DNA of 64,000 nucleotides from Saccharomyces paradoxus (taxonomy: Eukaryota; Ascomycota; Saccharomycetes; Saccharomycetales; Saccharomycetaceae), in the NCBI RefSeq assembly GCF_002079055.1, contig NC_047499.1, positions 620,001 through 684,000 on the forward strand. The letters run 5' to 3'. Shown here piece after piece: positions 43,881-55,100 of this stretch. Position 1 is the first letter of the stretch. Every line of letters begins with the position of its first letter. The position numbers and the translations under genes were made by a program. Below the pieces are notes generated by a model. The model did no database searches, had not been told where the DNA came from, and was given only the letters and a program-made list of their open reading frames with translations.

Positions 43881-46760
43881 TTAATCAACTCTCTTTCTTC
43901 CAACCAAATGGTCAGCAATGAGCCTGGTAGCTTGCCAGTGGATGACCTTTGGCATTCTCATGGAAACCTCAGTTTCATAGTCATACAATTGTCTAATGGA
44001 GTTGTAAACGACGTGAGAACCCTTAACACCAACGACAGCAGCGGTGTCTGAAATGGTTTTGTCATCAGCGTTGAAATTTTCTTCGGCAGCACGAGATTCA
44101 GCAATGGCAGCTTGGTTGTCTTCAATGAAACCGACAGCTTTAATGGCCATTCTAGTGGCTCTTGTTCTATCAATTGGGGATGGCAAACCACCTTGTTGTA
44201 CATGGCCTGGATAAGCTGGCTTAGCGTCAAATCTGCCATCGGCTTCAGCAGTGATAACTTCAGCCAATTTGGTGGCTGATAAAGCCTTAGAAGCGTTTGT
44301 ACTCTTTAAGATCAATTTACCAAATCTACCTCTACCTTCAGCCTTTTCGAAAGATTGAGCTAAGTATTCAATATCCTCGGACAATTGCTCCAAAGAAATA
44401 CCTTCTTCTGGAACATAAGAGACTTGAGCACCGACAGCCAAAGATGCGTAAGTAGCCAAATAGCCGGAGTTACCACCTTGACAGTCGACAACGAAAGCTC
44501 TACCTCTGGTGGAAGAAGCGGATTGTTTAACAACGTCGCAATATTCCATCAAAGCATTCAAAGCGGTATCAGAACCCAAAGAGTATTCAGTACCTGGAAC
44601 ATTGTTAGACAAAGTAGCTGGTATCAAGACCATTGGGATTCTAAAAGCTGGATAACTTTCTCTTGCTCTTTCTAATTGATGTAAAGATTCAAAAGCTTCA
44701 AAACCACCAACAATGATCAAACCATCGAATTCGTATTTTTGGAAGTAGTAAGCAATCATACCTAGATCAGCTTCTTCTGGGGTGACTCTGTTAGTACCAA
44801 TTTCAGAACCACCACGGGATTGCCATCCTAACATATCCTTCCAGTTCAAGGAACGAACACTTTCATGTCTTGCTAAACCAGACCAACCGTTGTAGATGGC
44901 ATATGGTCTATGACCTTGAGACATACAGTAAGTGGCCATTGAGTAGACGGCAGAGTTGATACCACCAGCTGGGGCACCAACATTGACAATGGCGATCTTC
45001 AATCTCTTGTCCTTTGGTAGCTTTGGTTCGTTGTGGTCAGCAGAGTTAATAGCCATGAAATTGTTTAAATGTTCAATGAACTCAGTGTCTCTTAGAGACA
45101 TAGCTCTCTTGAAATCCTTAGCTTGAATAGCTTCTGCAACAGCTTTGGTCAACTTAACGGATTCCATTAAAGGTTTACGAACAATTTTGTTTTCGTTAAC
45201 AGCAATCAATGGAGATGGAGTTTCTGGAGTAGATTCCAAAACGGCGTTAACGGCTTCAAGACCTTGTAGAGTAGCCAAGATACGGTCGTAAGCAACAGCG
45301 GTACCACCTCTTTGAACGTGACCTAAAGTAGTGATTCTTGTGTCTAAACCTAACCTGTCGACCAGAACTTTGTGAACATCGCTTGGAGAAATTGGAGTCA
45401 AATCGGCAGCGATAGCACCTTCAGCAACGACAACAATCGTAGTTCTTTTACCCCTTGATCTGTGCTTGGAGACAATGTCACACATTTGGTCTTGCCATTC
45501 GCTGGAAGTGGCTGGCTTTTCTGGAATGAAGATATAATCAGCAGAAGTGGCGATACCAGCTAATAAAGCCAACCAACCACAGTTTCTACCCATAACTTCA
45601 ACAACGAAAGCTCTTGAATGAGAGTTGGCGGTAGCTTCAACGTAGTCAATAGCCTTACAGATTCTGTCCAAGGCAGAGTAAGCACCGATAGTAGCATCTG
45701 TAGTGGACATATCGTTATCAATAGAACCGACAGTACCACAAATGTTCAAATGCTTCATTCTTTCGTATTGTTCCTTGGTGATTCTGTTGGTTTTCAACAA
45801 TTCTTCAATCAAAGAAGGCCATTCGGATCTAAATAGATCAGCACCAGTTAAAGAACCGTCACCACCACAAACGATCAAAGCATCGACACCGGCCTCAATC
45901 AAATGTTGGGCACCCAATAATCTACCTTCACGCTTCTTAAATTCCATACAACGAGCAGTACCAATGTTAGTACCACCTTCAGCAGACCAACCACGAACGT
46001 CTTCCCAGTGGAATTCCTTGATGTATTCTGGACCACCACGAACCAAACCTTCGTAACCTTCCATAACGACAAAGGCACGACATCCCTTGAAAATAGCGGA
46101 ACGCACAATGGCTCTAACGTTAGAATTCATACCTGGAGCATCACCACCAGAAGTCATGACGGCAATGGCCTTCTGAGGCTTGTTTGATGGCTTTGGCAAA
46201 GATGGATAAGTGTCGGTGGTTTTCATACGGTAAGCCAAATCAGTGTAAGAATGAACTTTAGAGGAAAGACCGGACTTAGCAGGAGCTTCTGGTGCAGGTG
46301 GTGGGGTTGGTTTGGTGGAAACCGCATTCTTAGTAGAAGTAACACCAACAACATTACCTAATGGGTCCAAAGTGTACAATTGCATTGGAAAAAGTTCTGT
46401 TGGGTAGCCTTGAAGAGGAGCGTTCATGGCGTTTAAAGTGTCCTTGACGGCCAAGATGTCTGAAGTGTTAAATACCAAGGATTGAGAGGCATGAGATCTC
46501 CAGTCTTGAGTCTTGGTGATACTGTTCAATTCCTTCAAATGAACCTCAACGTTTTTATTGATTTTTTCATCAGGGCGTAGAAGGATCTTCAAAGAGATGG
46601 AATCGTTAGACAATAAAGTGGAGTTTTCATCTGGAGAAGAGCGGTTTTCTAGTGACAAAAACTTGGTGTAAAAATCTATGGCAGCTTTATAAGATTGAAC
46701 GGAATATGCAGTGACGGTACAATAAGAAGTACCATTCACAAAAGGAGTAGTAACAGTCAT
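43881..46760 (-). CDS. PFK2: 6-phosphofructokinase beta subunit Pfk2
   Basis: 959 residues, as in S. cerevisiae. It forms the hetero-octamer with Pfk1 that makes fructose 1,6-bisphosphate in glycolysis. Residues 1-190 form the fungal N-terminal domain with a glyoxalase-like (VOC) pattern, ending in a Pro/Ala-rich linker. Two tandem PFK repeats follow: the catalytic half from about 205 (VMTSGGDAPGMNSNVRA, with GGDGSLTG and the TVGSIDND loop) and the regulatory half from about 590 (VNVGAPAGGINSAVY). Codon use is strongly biased. It differs from PFK1 by neighbours and length. Confidence 0.97.
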   Translation of the reverse strand: MTVTTPFVNGTSYCTVTAYSVQSYKAAIDFYTKFLSLENRSSPDENSTLLSNDSISLKILLRPDEKINKNVEVHLKELNSITKTQDWRSHASQSLVFNTSDILAVKDTLNAMNAPLQGYPTELFPMQLYTLDPLGNVVGVTSTKNAVSTKPTPPPAPEAPAKSGLSSKVHSYTDLAYRMKTTDTYPSLPKPSNKPQKAIAVMTSGGDAPGMNSNVRAIVRSAIFKGCRAFVVMEGYEGLVRGGPEYIKEFHWEDVRGWSAEGGTNIGTARCMEFKKREGRLLGAQHLIEAGVDALIVCGGDGSLTGADLFRSEWPSLIEELLKTNRITKEQYERMKHLNICGTVGSIDNDMSTTDATIGAYSALDRICKAIDYVEATANSHSRAFVVEVMGRNCGWLALLAGIATSADYIFIPEKPATSSEWQDQMCDIVSKHRSRGKRTTIVVVAEGAIAADLTPISPSDVHKVLVDRLGLDTRITTLGHVQRGGTAVAYDRILATLQGLEAVNAVLESTPETPSPLIAVNENKIVRKPLMESVKLTKAVAEAIQAKDFKRAMSLRDTEFIEHLNNFMAINSADHNEPKLPKDKRLKIAIVNVGAPAGGINSAVYSMATYCMSQGHRPYAIYNGWSGLARHESVRSLNWKDMLGWQSRGGSEIGTNRVTPEEADLGMIAYYFQKYEFDGLIIVGGFEAFESLHQLERARESYPAFRIPMVLIPATLSNNVPGTEYSLGSDTALNALMEYCDVVKQSASSTRGRAFVVDCQGGNSGYLATYASLAVGAQVSYVPEEGISLEQLSEDIEYLAQSFEKAEGRGRFGKLILKSTNASKALSATKLAEVITAEADGRFDAKPAYPGHVQQGGLPSPIDRTRATRMAIKAVGFIEDNQAAIAESRAAEENFNADDKTISDTAAVVGVKGSHVVYNSIRQLYDYETEVSMRMPKVIHWQATRLIADHLVGRKRVD

Positions 46761-47881
46761 TGCGTATGGTTAACTCTTGGCCAATGCTAGTCTCTAAATC
46801 TAGTTCTATTGTTCAAATGAAATAGAAGAAAGGCTTTTTAAACAAGAAGAAAGAAAAAAAAAAAAAAAAAGGAATTCTCTTTCTTTATGAAACCGAAGAT
46901 AAGAAGCTTTTAATCAAGGAAGTAATAAATAAAGGACAAAAAGAAGAAAAAAATATTATTGTTTTATAAAATGCAAGTAGGAAAAATAAGAATGAGAGCG
47001 GATAAAAAAAGGCAGGAAAAAAAACAACAACAACATGAAGCGAGAGACTTCAATGCGATGTAATAAATGAATAGTCGATAAAAGACCGAATAGAAAAAAG
47101 GCCGATTAAACATGGCAAACAAAAGTTTACATACATTCTGATCAAATTGATCGATTCAATATCTGTTTTTGTTTTCTGACATTGACTACTGTCATAACGT
47201 TATACGTAGAAAAAAAAAAACCGCAATCACGTAACTCTGGCTTCCACTAATCGGCTCTTGTGTTGCCAGATGCCGGATGCACGGGTGGATGCTATCGGAA
47301 CAAAAAAATGAAATTGAAAAAAGTGGAAGCTAAAAATTAGTAGGTTACCCTGATTTATATCGTATTTAGTGACTCCGGTTTTTTCTTTACCCCCTTGCCT
47401 CTTTACCCCGGATTTTTTACCCAACTTTATCTCAATCTTTGTTTTCCTTTTAGCGTGGAGATGGTAAACGCTAGCGGTAACGTTAGCGTCGCAAAGGGGG
47501 GTATGCGGGACTGGCTGAAACGGTGCGATGATACGATGCAACAGAGTAGTAGGGAATGGCTACGAATAGTCTTTACACCCACAGTTTTCGTGTGGCAGTT
47601 ACTATATATTGGTATGATATTTGATCTGTATAGATAATAGTACTTGCAATGCTCTTCTTGGGTTTTTGCAGACTTTCTTTTTTTTTTCTGGTTTTATTTT
47701 ATCTCTTGGTTTCCTTCTTTCCTCTTCGTTGGTTAAGGTTGACGTTAATTGCAATAACAAAGAACTATATACTGTAGCACAGCTCTTCATACCATTTTTG
47801 CCGTGCATTCGAAGACTATATATATATATGCATATTGTCTGACCTTTCGCCTTAACGTAAAGACCACAACAAACTATAATC
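46761..47881. other. 1.1-kb divergent region PFK2/YMR206W
   Basis: A pure A tract of about 18 lies near 46853-46870, in the PFK2 leader region. CTTCC (Gcr1 core) at 47241-47245 and a Rap1-like word on the minus strand (47276-47292, reading CCACCCGTGCAT) form a glycolytic-type pair about 500 bp upstream of PFK2; both are tentative. A 58-codon frame at 47461-47637 is discussed under findings. TATATATATATG at 47818-47829 lies 55 bp before YMR206W. Confidence 0.45.
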
Positions 47882-48823
47882 ATGCTGAGTAGCAGTAGTA
47901 ACAGACCTATATCCGCCCATCTAACCATTCATTACAAGCCTATTCAGGAGGAAGAGGAAGAGGAGATGAGAAGCGGCGCCAGAGGGGGTAGCCATCATGA
48001 CGACTATTTTCTAGAGAGTAATAGATCTCCCACCCCCAATAGGAAACATGAGTTCATTAAAACGGTGCTCAATATCAATGATAACGACTCTGAATTTTCG
48101 GAATCGTGCTCGCCAAGAGAGAAGTTGCATACTGGAGGGGCCTGTAATACAGACCTGTTTGGGGACTTCGTGTCTAAAAAACAGCAGAGGCTGTCCAATT
48201 CTATGAACATTTACGACCTTTATCAATGTGTACATAATCTGTCGCCTAGCAGCGATAACCATCAGTTCATAGCAAGAAGGTTCAGCGAGTCTCATATTCC
48301 CTCCTTGCATCATCGCCAGCAGCAACAAGTGACAACGGCGAAAAACTTTGTTCAGTCCACGAAAGACATTCAAAGGATCGCTTCATACGCTGCGGATTCA
48401 GATCAGAGAGTCAAGTATTTACCGAACTATCACCAGTCTGCTCCTTCTACCGCCTTATCAGCAGCTGAGTCGAGAGCGGCAGAACCAAGAAAACTCCCTG
48501 ACGGCGACAGTACACAAAATTACATACTAAAACTGCAACTCTCGTCGTCCAACTCTCAGCCAATATCACCGAGGACTCGCTCCGTCTTCCGCCCTTCTTG
48601 CTCTTCTTCTAACTGCTCGTCATCTTCCTCATCATCAGCATGTTCATCTATTTCCATCTCAGATCCGAACAACATAACAGCATACGAAACGAATAATGTC
48701 AGCCCTCAGTTCCCTAATGACCAGCCCTTAGATATTTCTAGTCCTTGTGCAAGGCATCACCATAGAAGAAACTCTATTGCTGTAAAATTTGACAAGGCTT
48801 TATATAAAAAAACAACAAGATAG
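47882..48823 (+). CDS. Unknown protein, low-complexity and Ser-rich (YMR206W ortholog)
   Basis: 313 residues, as in S. cerevisiae. I cannot assign a function. The protein looks almost wholly disordered: an acidic run EEEEEE near residue 24, His/Gln-rich stretches (HHRQQQQ near 143), and a poly-Ser segment around 245-260. Basic kinase-type sites RRFSES (about 132) and RRNSIAVKF (about 293) suggest control by PKA-like kinases. No membrane segment, zinc site or enzyme motif is visible. It shares a long divergent region with PFK2. Confidence 0.85.
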   Translation: MLSSSSNRPISAHLTIHYKPIQEEEEEEMRSGARGGSHHDDYFLESNRSPTPNRKHEFIKTVLNINDNDSEFSESCSPREKLHTGGACNTDLFGDFVSKKQQRLSNSMNIYDLYQCVHNLSPSSDNHQFIARRFSESHIPSLHHRQQQQVTTAKNFVQSTKDIQRIASYAADSDQRVKYLPNYHQSAPSTALSAAESRAAEPRKLPDGDSTQNYILKLQLSSSNSQPISPRTRSVFRPSCSSSNCSSSSSSSACSSISISDPNNITAYETNNVSPQFPNDQPLDISSPCARHHHRRNSIAVKFDKALYKKTTR

Positions 48824-49171
48824 TTGATTAGAACACTAAAGCTAAGTAATCATTTCATTGGGAAGTGATTATTACGATTTAACGAATACCCCCTACCTCC
48901 TTTTTCTTCCTTGCCATTTAACGGTTGTTGCTCTCTCATATTTGCACACGTACGCTCATGTACACAGACGAGACATGCGTCATAAGCACGCGCAAATATA
49001 TATATTTTTTGTATAGGTTATGTTTTTTATCAAAATGATATTGTTGCATTTTTTTCAAGCTCACGTTATTCTTCATTTATATACATACACATAAGGAAGT
49101 AATAGAAGGTCTCTCGGCAACCCCTGTAGTATCTGAGCGGCTATTTAATTCTCTTATTACCATACAAAAGG
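48824..49171. other. Convergent intergenic region YMR206W/HFA1
   Basis: 348 bp with two 3' ends; ATATATATATTTTTTG near 48996-49011 is a typical terminator-type element. No gene is seen. Confidence 0.55.
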
Positions 49172-52100
49172 TCATCTCTTTCGCTTACTGTCCACCAACC
49201 TAGTTAACTCTTCAAGGACAATGTTTCCCCTTCTATCTTCAAATTTCCTCTTAAGCTCATCGATAAACAGCGATGTTTCAAACTCTTCAATGTTCTTGTC
49301 AATTTTTTTCGAATTTATTTCTATGAACTCCGCTACCGCTCTGTCATCATTTACATTCAGATCATTATACCATGACTGAACCATTCTCAACAAGTCGTTG
49401 TACTTTATTCTTGCTTTATTATCACATATTTTTTTTTGTAGTCTTTTGACCACCTGGCCCTCATTCAACCTTCTCCTCAGCCTCCAATATAAAAACCTGC
49501 GTGACTTTTTCCATTCTAATTCCTTTCGGATGACCCCTTTAACCAGCATCCTAGTAGATCTATCATGCAAATCTGCAAACTGTATGCTGATTTGGTTATA
49601 AATTGGCATCAACTGCCTCTCTCTTATTTTTAATCTCTTCGTAAGATCATTTTGTTTTTCCAAAGATAACTTTTTTTCTGTCAACGTTCTTCTCAAATGT
49701 CTGTATGTGGAATCTAATCGAATCATCGTCTCTATCATTTTCTCCTTACGATACTTTATGCTAACTACTCCATCAGGTTCTAACACACCTCCTCTAGATT
49801 CAACATCAGCATACATTTCCATTTGTTCAGGATTAATGGTTGGATCTATAACAACCCATGATCCACCCCTTAACTCACCAAAAGGCGGAATGTATATTAG
49901 TATGGGTTGCTTGTAGTCAACCAGAGCGTCAACAATAAAGGACCCATACTTTAGCACTTCATTGTACATATCCCTTTGACCGCCAGAAAATCCCCTCCAG
50001 TTGGCTAAGATAATCAGCGGTAATTGCTCACCGTAGTTAAAATCATTTATAGTTTGTGCTGTTTTGAACGCGGAATTTGGATACCAAACCTGTCCTGCTT
50101 CTTTAACTGAAAACTCTGAAGAATTCAGGTTAGCTGGATCAGCGGGGATTATTTCTTCGATAGTTTTAGTTTCCACCGCAATAACACCCACAGGGATACC
50201 TCCAAGACGTGCTCTTCCAACTATTACACCTTTGGCCCATCCAGATAGTGTCTCAAAAAACGAACCCTTATCAAATAGGCCGGATTGAAAGCCGCTATTC
50301 GAGTCCAATTTACCCTCTATCAACCACCTTGCCTCATATGGTACTTGCTTGGCGGGCTTGAATTCCACATCCCTATCCCACCTGTCCATAGTTTCGAGTA
50401 GTGGAGGACTCATGTCTCTCTTCGCAGGGACATATGATAACCATGTCATTACTTTTTCGATGGCTTTCATATCATCACTGGCTGTTAAATGTGCTATTCC
50501 GTTCTTGTACATGATTTGGGTGCCGCCTATTTGTAGGTTGGATGTATAGATATCTGTACCCAAAACTTTATTAATCGCTGATGCACCCGTTAATATGATA
50601 GGCTTATCCTCCACCTGAATAGTACGTTGTCCTAGTCTAACCAGATAAGAGCCTATACCAACAGATCTACAAGTGACCGCAGTAATAGTAAAAATGTCTC
50701 TATATGCTTTCGAAGTGGCACCAGCAATTAAACCCGAGCCCTGCAAACATTCAACACCTAAGCCCTCTTCGAATCCGACTATTGCCTTAATAATATATCT
50801 CTCTTCACCGTATACCATCTTCTGTTCAACAACAACCGAATTTCCTTTCCCATAATCTTTTAAGAGCTGCATGTCTTTTGGAGCTAAATATAAGTACTGG
50901 AAACCCTTTGTCGGATCAGATGGGTCATTCCATGCTACACGGAATAGCGGAATCAACTCTTCGGCTATACCGAGCTTAGCTCCTGAATTAGCTGCTAAAT
51001 AAATTCTCGGAATCCCCTTCTCTCTCGCATAATTTGTAACCTTGTCAAAAAACAGATCTTCTTTCGGTCCAAAAGATCCAATATTGTAGGTAATATCATT
51101 AGAAATCACAATCATGTTACGCCCTTCCGGATATTCAGGTGTCTGAACCATGATCTCAAAAGCAACCATCCCTATATTATTATGACCGGGCTCCCTGTTT
51201 ACCTTGATTAAATGGCCGTTTTGTTCTATCAATTCAACCCAACTAAAAAACCCGTCATTTAGCTTATGTTTTGGAAAATACCTTCTCCACTGCTGGACTG
51301 CAGCTTGACGGAACAAATCTGGAAAGTCGTACACGTATGTTGTACCCATAAATTGAGCTTTATATCTTTTAGGTTGCAACCAATCCTTGACCGTGTACGG
51401 CAGAGAGATACGTTTCTGACCATAATGGCCCTGCCTACTATACGGCTCCAATATCAGGCTCCCATCCTTCCCTACCGTTTCATAATACGTTTCAATACTT
51501 ATCACATATCCTGATCTATTGGAAATAAGCAATCTAAGCGGGGTCGGCTTCCTTGTTTCCGGGTGCTCAATAGAAATACGAATTTCTATATCTGTGATTC
51601 TTTCTTGAAACAATCTAATCTCGTGAGTTTTTAAAACTGTTCTTACAATTTCTTCGAGACCATGGACCGGCATGTTAAGGACTGCATTGAAATTTAAAAA
51701 AATATGATTCAAGTCCGAATTTGAGGTATCAAATGCTTCCAAATGTTCCAACATATAAGTCACCTGAGCATTAATTTCTGTTTTCAGGTTTCCCCTGGCT
51801 GTTTTCTGATCGTTATCCGTGAAGGAGTTTATGACTTTTCTGATAAAGAACCTTTTATCTAGCGGCGTGAATTTGCTGATACCCTCGAATATGCGTACAT
51901 TACTATCGTATGTAGGCAGTGACCTGATTTTATAGTTCGACATTTTCCCTAACTCTAATGGCGCTTCGTAAGATGGATCCAAGTTTCTTATTTGAGAAAT
52001 TTCATCATACGTTGTCCCATCAAACGAGTAGAATTTGACAAAGGGCATATTCCCTTCCGTAAATGCGAATGTGATACGATTAAGTTTGAGGTTGGTCAAA

Positions 52101-55100
52101 CGCTTCTCATTTTCATGCAGTTTGATTTTCAGACTTTTAATTAAATCATCTTCATCTCTATAACGAATAGGAGATAAAACATTTACAATAAGAGAGCTCT
52201 CTCCATTAGCAAAATTTTCGTCGGAGATATGAACTTTCTCGTATACCTCGTCTAATGTCTTTTCCAGGGATCCAAACTCACTCATGTTGACAAGAAAGAC
52301 AAAGTTATTTGATAAGGTCTCACCTGATGTTGAAGAATGTTTAGAAGATTTGTTAAACTCGTTTTTGTCACTATTGGGGTTGAGCAAAGTATATCTTGAT
52401 AAACTGAATTGCCATGACATTAGTATATTAGGCGCCTTCTTGTGAATCCTCATACTTTTCAATTGATAGTGGCCATAGGCATACTTTACATAAATTTCTG
52501 ATGCCATACTGGAAAAGAGCGTATTTTGATGGCCAAAAAAAAAGAACAAATCCTGTAGTTGCACTAGATTTGAATGTATTAAATTATCAAAATTCTTCAC
52601 GCACAAATATATGTTTCTGTCGTAGGTGTTTTCGGCACCAGTATCATCTGTGTACGTTCGCAGAAGAGCTTCAATATGCTCTTTTCTTTTTTTCGTAGGA
52701 GGGAAAATCCTCTTGAGTAACAATGATCTTGCCTTTACAGAAACCTCTTTTGTCCACTTGGATTCTAAGGTTGCCAAATCATGTACAACATCCTTAAATT
52801 TTAAAGACATCTCAGAGGAATCCTGGTACAATGGCTCGTATATGTGCAAAATTGCGATTATTAACTTATTCTTTCCCACTACATTAGCATGCGATAAATT
52901 TATGCACAAAATGTCATTTAGGTTTTTTAAATCTTTCCTTCGCAAATCTAGTAAATTTCTTTCTTCATCCACGTCATGATTTTCAAAAATCTTCTCAACA
53001 GCATGATACTTTTTGATTAACTTTAAAAAAACTTCACATTCGTGGTTAGCCAAACCGCTATTGTACCTTTCACTAATTTCAAGAAGTGGCTGTAAGGCAA
53101 CATACATTACATGGTCATCCGAATTTTCTTCCACGTAGCGCGTCATTAAGTTGTGCAGTTCCTTTGCAGGAAAGAAAACTGATTTCTTGATTAGGTTTTC
53201 GAGCTCTCCGTTCAACTGCCTTGGTAATCTATTGCGCACCGCCGAAATTTGGGATTTCCATTCTGAATAAGGAAGTCTACCATCTCTCAAAATTTTTATC
53301 AATTCCTTTAAAGTTGTTTCTATTCCAAAGTTTTCATTATATCCATTGAGGACATTTTCCAACCTACTTATTAAGACTTTGAGCTTATGAATCGGTTGGC
53401 TACCTTCTATTATTGGTGGACCTAAAGCAGGTAATTCTCCGCGGTATAAAGACGATTCGTTAGCTTTAGATGGTGCATCCAAAGTCAGTTTTGCTATAAC
53501 ATCACCAGCCTCAATTATGGAGCCAGGCTGTCTTAACAACTCAATTATACCATCAGTTTTTGCTACCAGTGGCATCTGCATTTTCATTATTTCTATTTCT
53601 GCATACTGTTGTCCGGCAGAAATGTAATCACCACTTCCAACCAAATATTTCATCAATTTTCCTGGGGTTGGAGAGATCATTTGAGTGGGATTGAGTTCAG
53701 CCTCCAAGAATATAGTATTGGAGTCTATAGAAAGCCTTGTACCTCCGATAACGTCCTTCCAATAAACTGTGTGACATTTACCATCAACAGAGATCAATAG
53801 ACAATCACTGGACAACTTTTGGACATTAGCCTCACATTTAGATTTATTAATAGAGAGGATAAATTGCTCTGCGGAGGATTGCGCAACGTTGAACATATAT
53901 CTATTATTATCGAAAATGAAGTCAACGGGAAATTTTGTTCTCAGTAAATCTTTAGGTGGAACTTGGCCTCTCCGCAATAATTCCAAATACTTGTTCCTTG
54001 CTCCTTCTGTGTAAACGTACGCTTTCATTGCTGCACCACAAATAACAGCGAGCGTAGGATCTAGTTTGGAATCGGAAGATAAATTTTTCAAAATCAAACT
54101 ATCCAGCCAACCAGTGGATATATTATTACTCCCGAAGTCCCTGGTCTCTAATAACTCTACCAGGTATTCTACAGGTGTTTTAAATTCTCCTCGGATGGAA
54201 AAATCTTTTAAAGCTAAAACCATGTTTTGCTTTGCATCTTGTCTATCGTTTCCTATTGCAAAAATATGGCCGAATTGGGAATCTGAAAATGCATGAATGG
54301 CACTATTATTTCCCACCGAGAAATAACCCCAAACGCTGGAAGATGAACGAAAATTAAGCTCATGGATTTTCCCAGTCGATGGTTTGAAGCCTTCTTTAGG
54401 GTCTTCTGAAGTGATCCTGCATGAAATGCAATGACCCCTTGGTGAGGGTCTCTTTAAGCTTTTAAAATCAGCCCACGAGGTTCCCGTTGGATCTAAACCA
54501 TAAAGTTTTCTGATATCACTTATTCTATGCATTGGAATGCCCATAGCGATTTGCAGTTGAGCAGCAGGAAGGTTTACACCAGATATCATTTCTGTGGTTG
54601 GATGCTCTACTTGTAATCTTGGATTCAATTCTAAAAAGTAAAATTTATCATCTTTTGGTGAATATAAATACTCAACGGTGCCCGCAGAAACATAACCTAC
54701 CAATTCACCTAGACGAATTGCTGCGCGTTCCATCCTATGAAATGTTTCAGGCTTTGTTATGGTCACTGGTGCCTCTTCTATTACTTTTTGGTGCCGCCTT
54801 TGTATAGAACAGTCTCTCCCGAACAATGTAATGTTAGTGCCATATTGGTCAGCTAATAACTGTACCTCTAAGTGACGGGCATCTGTGACAACTTTCATAA
54901 CAAACATTGGCGATCCTGGAGTTTCGCTCACTGCTTGGTGATATAATGCGATAAAATCGTCCTCATTGTCCACTCGCCTAATACCTTTTCCTCCACCACC
55001 TTCAGATGCCTTAATCATTACAGGAAATCCTATTAATTTAGCCTTCTCTAGAGCGTCTTCAGGTGAGGAACAACATCCCTTTATATATACGTCATCCGGA

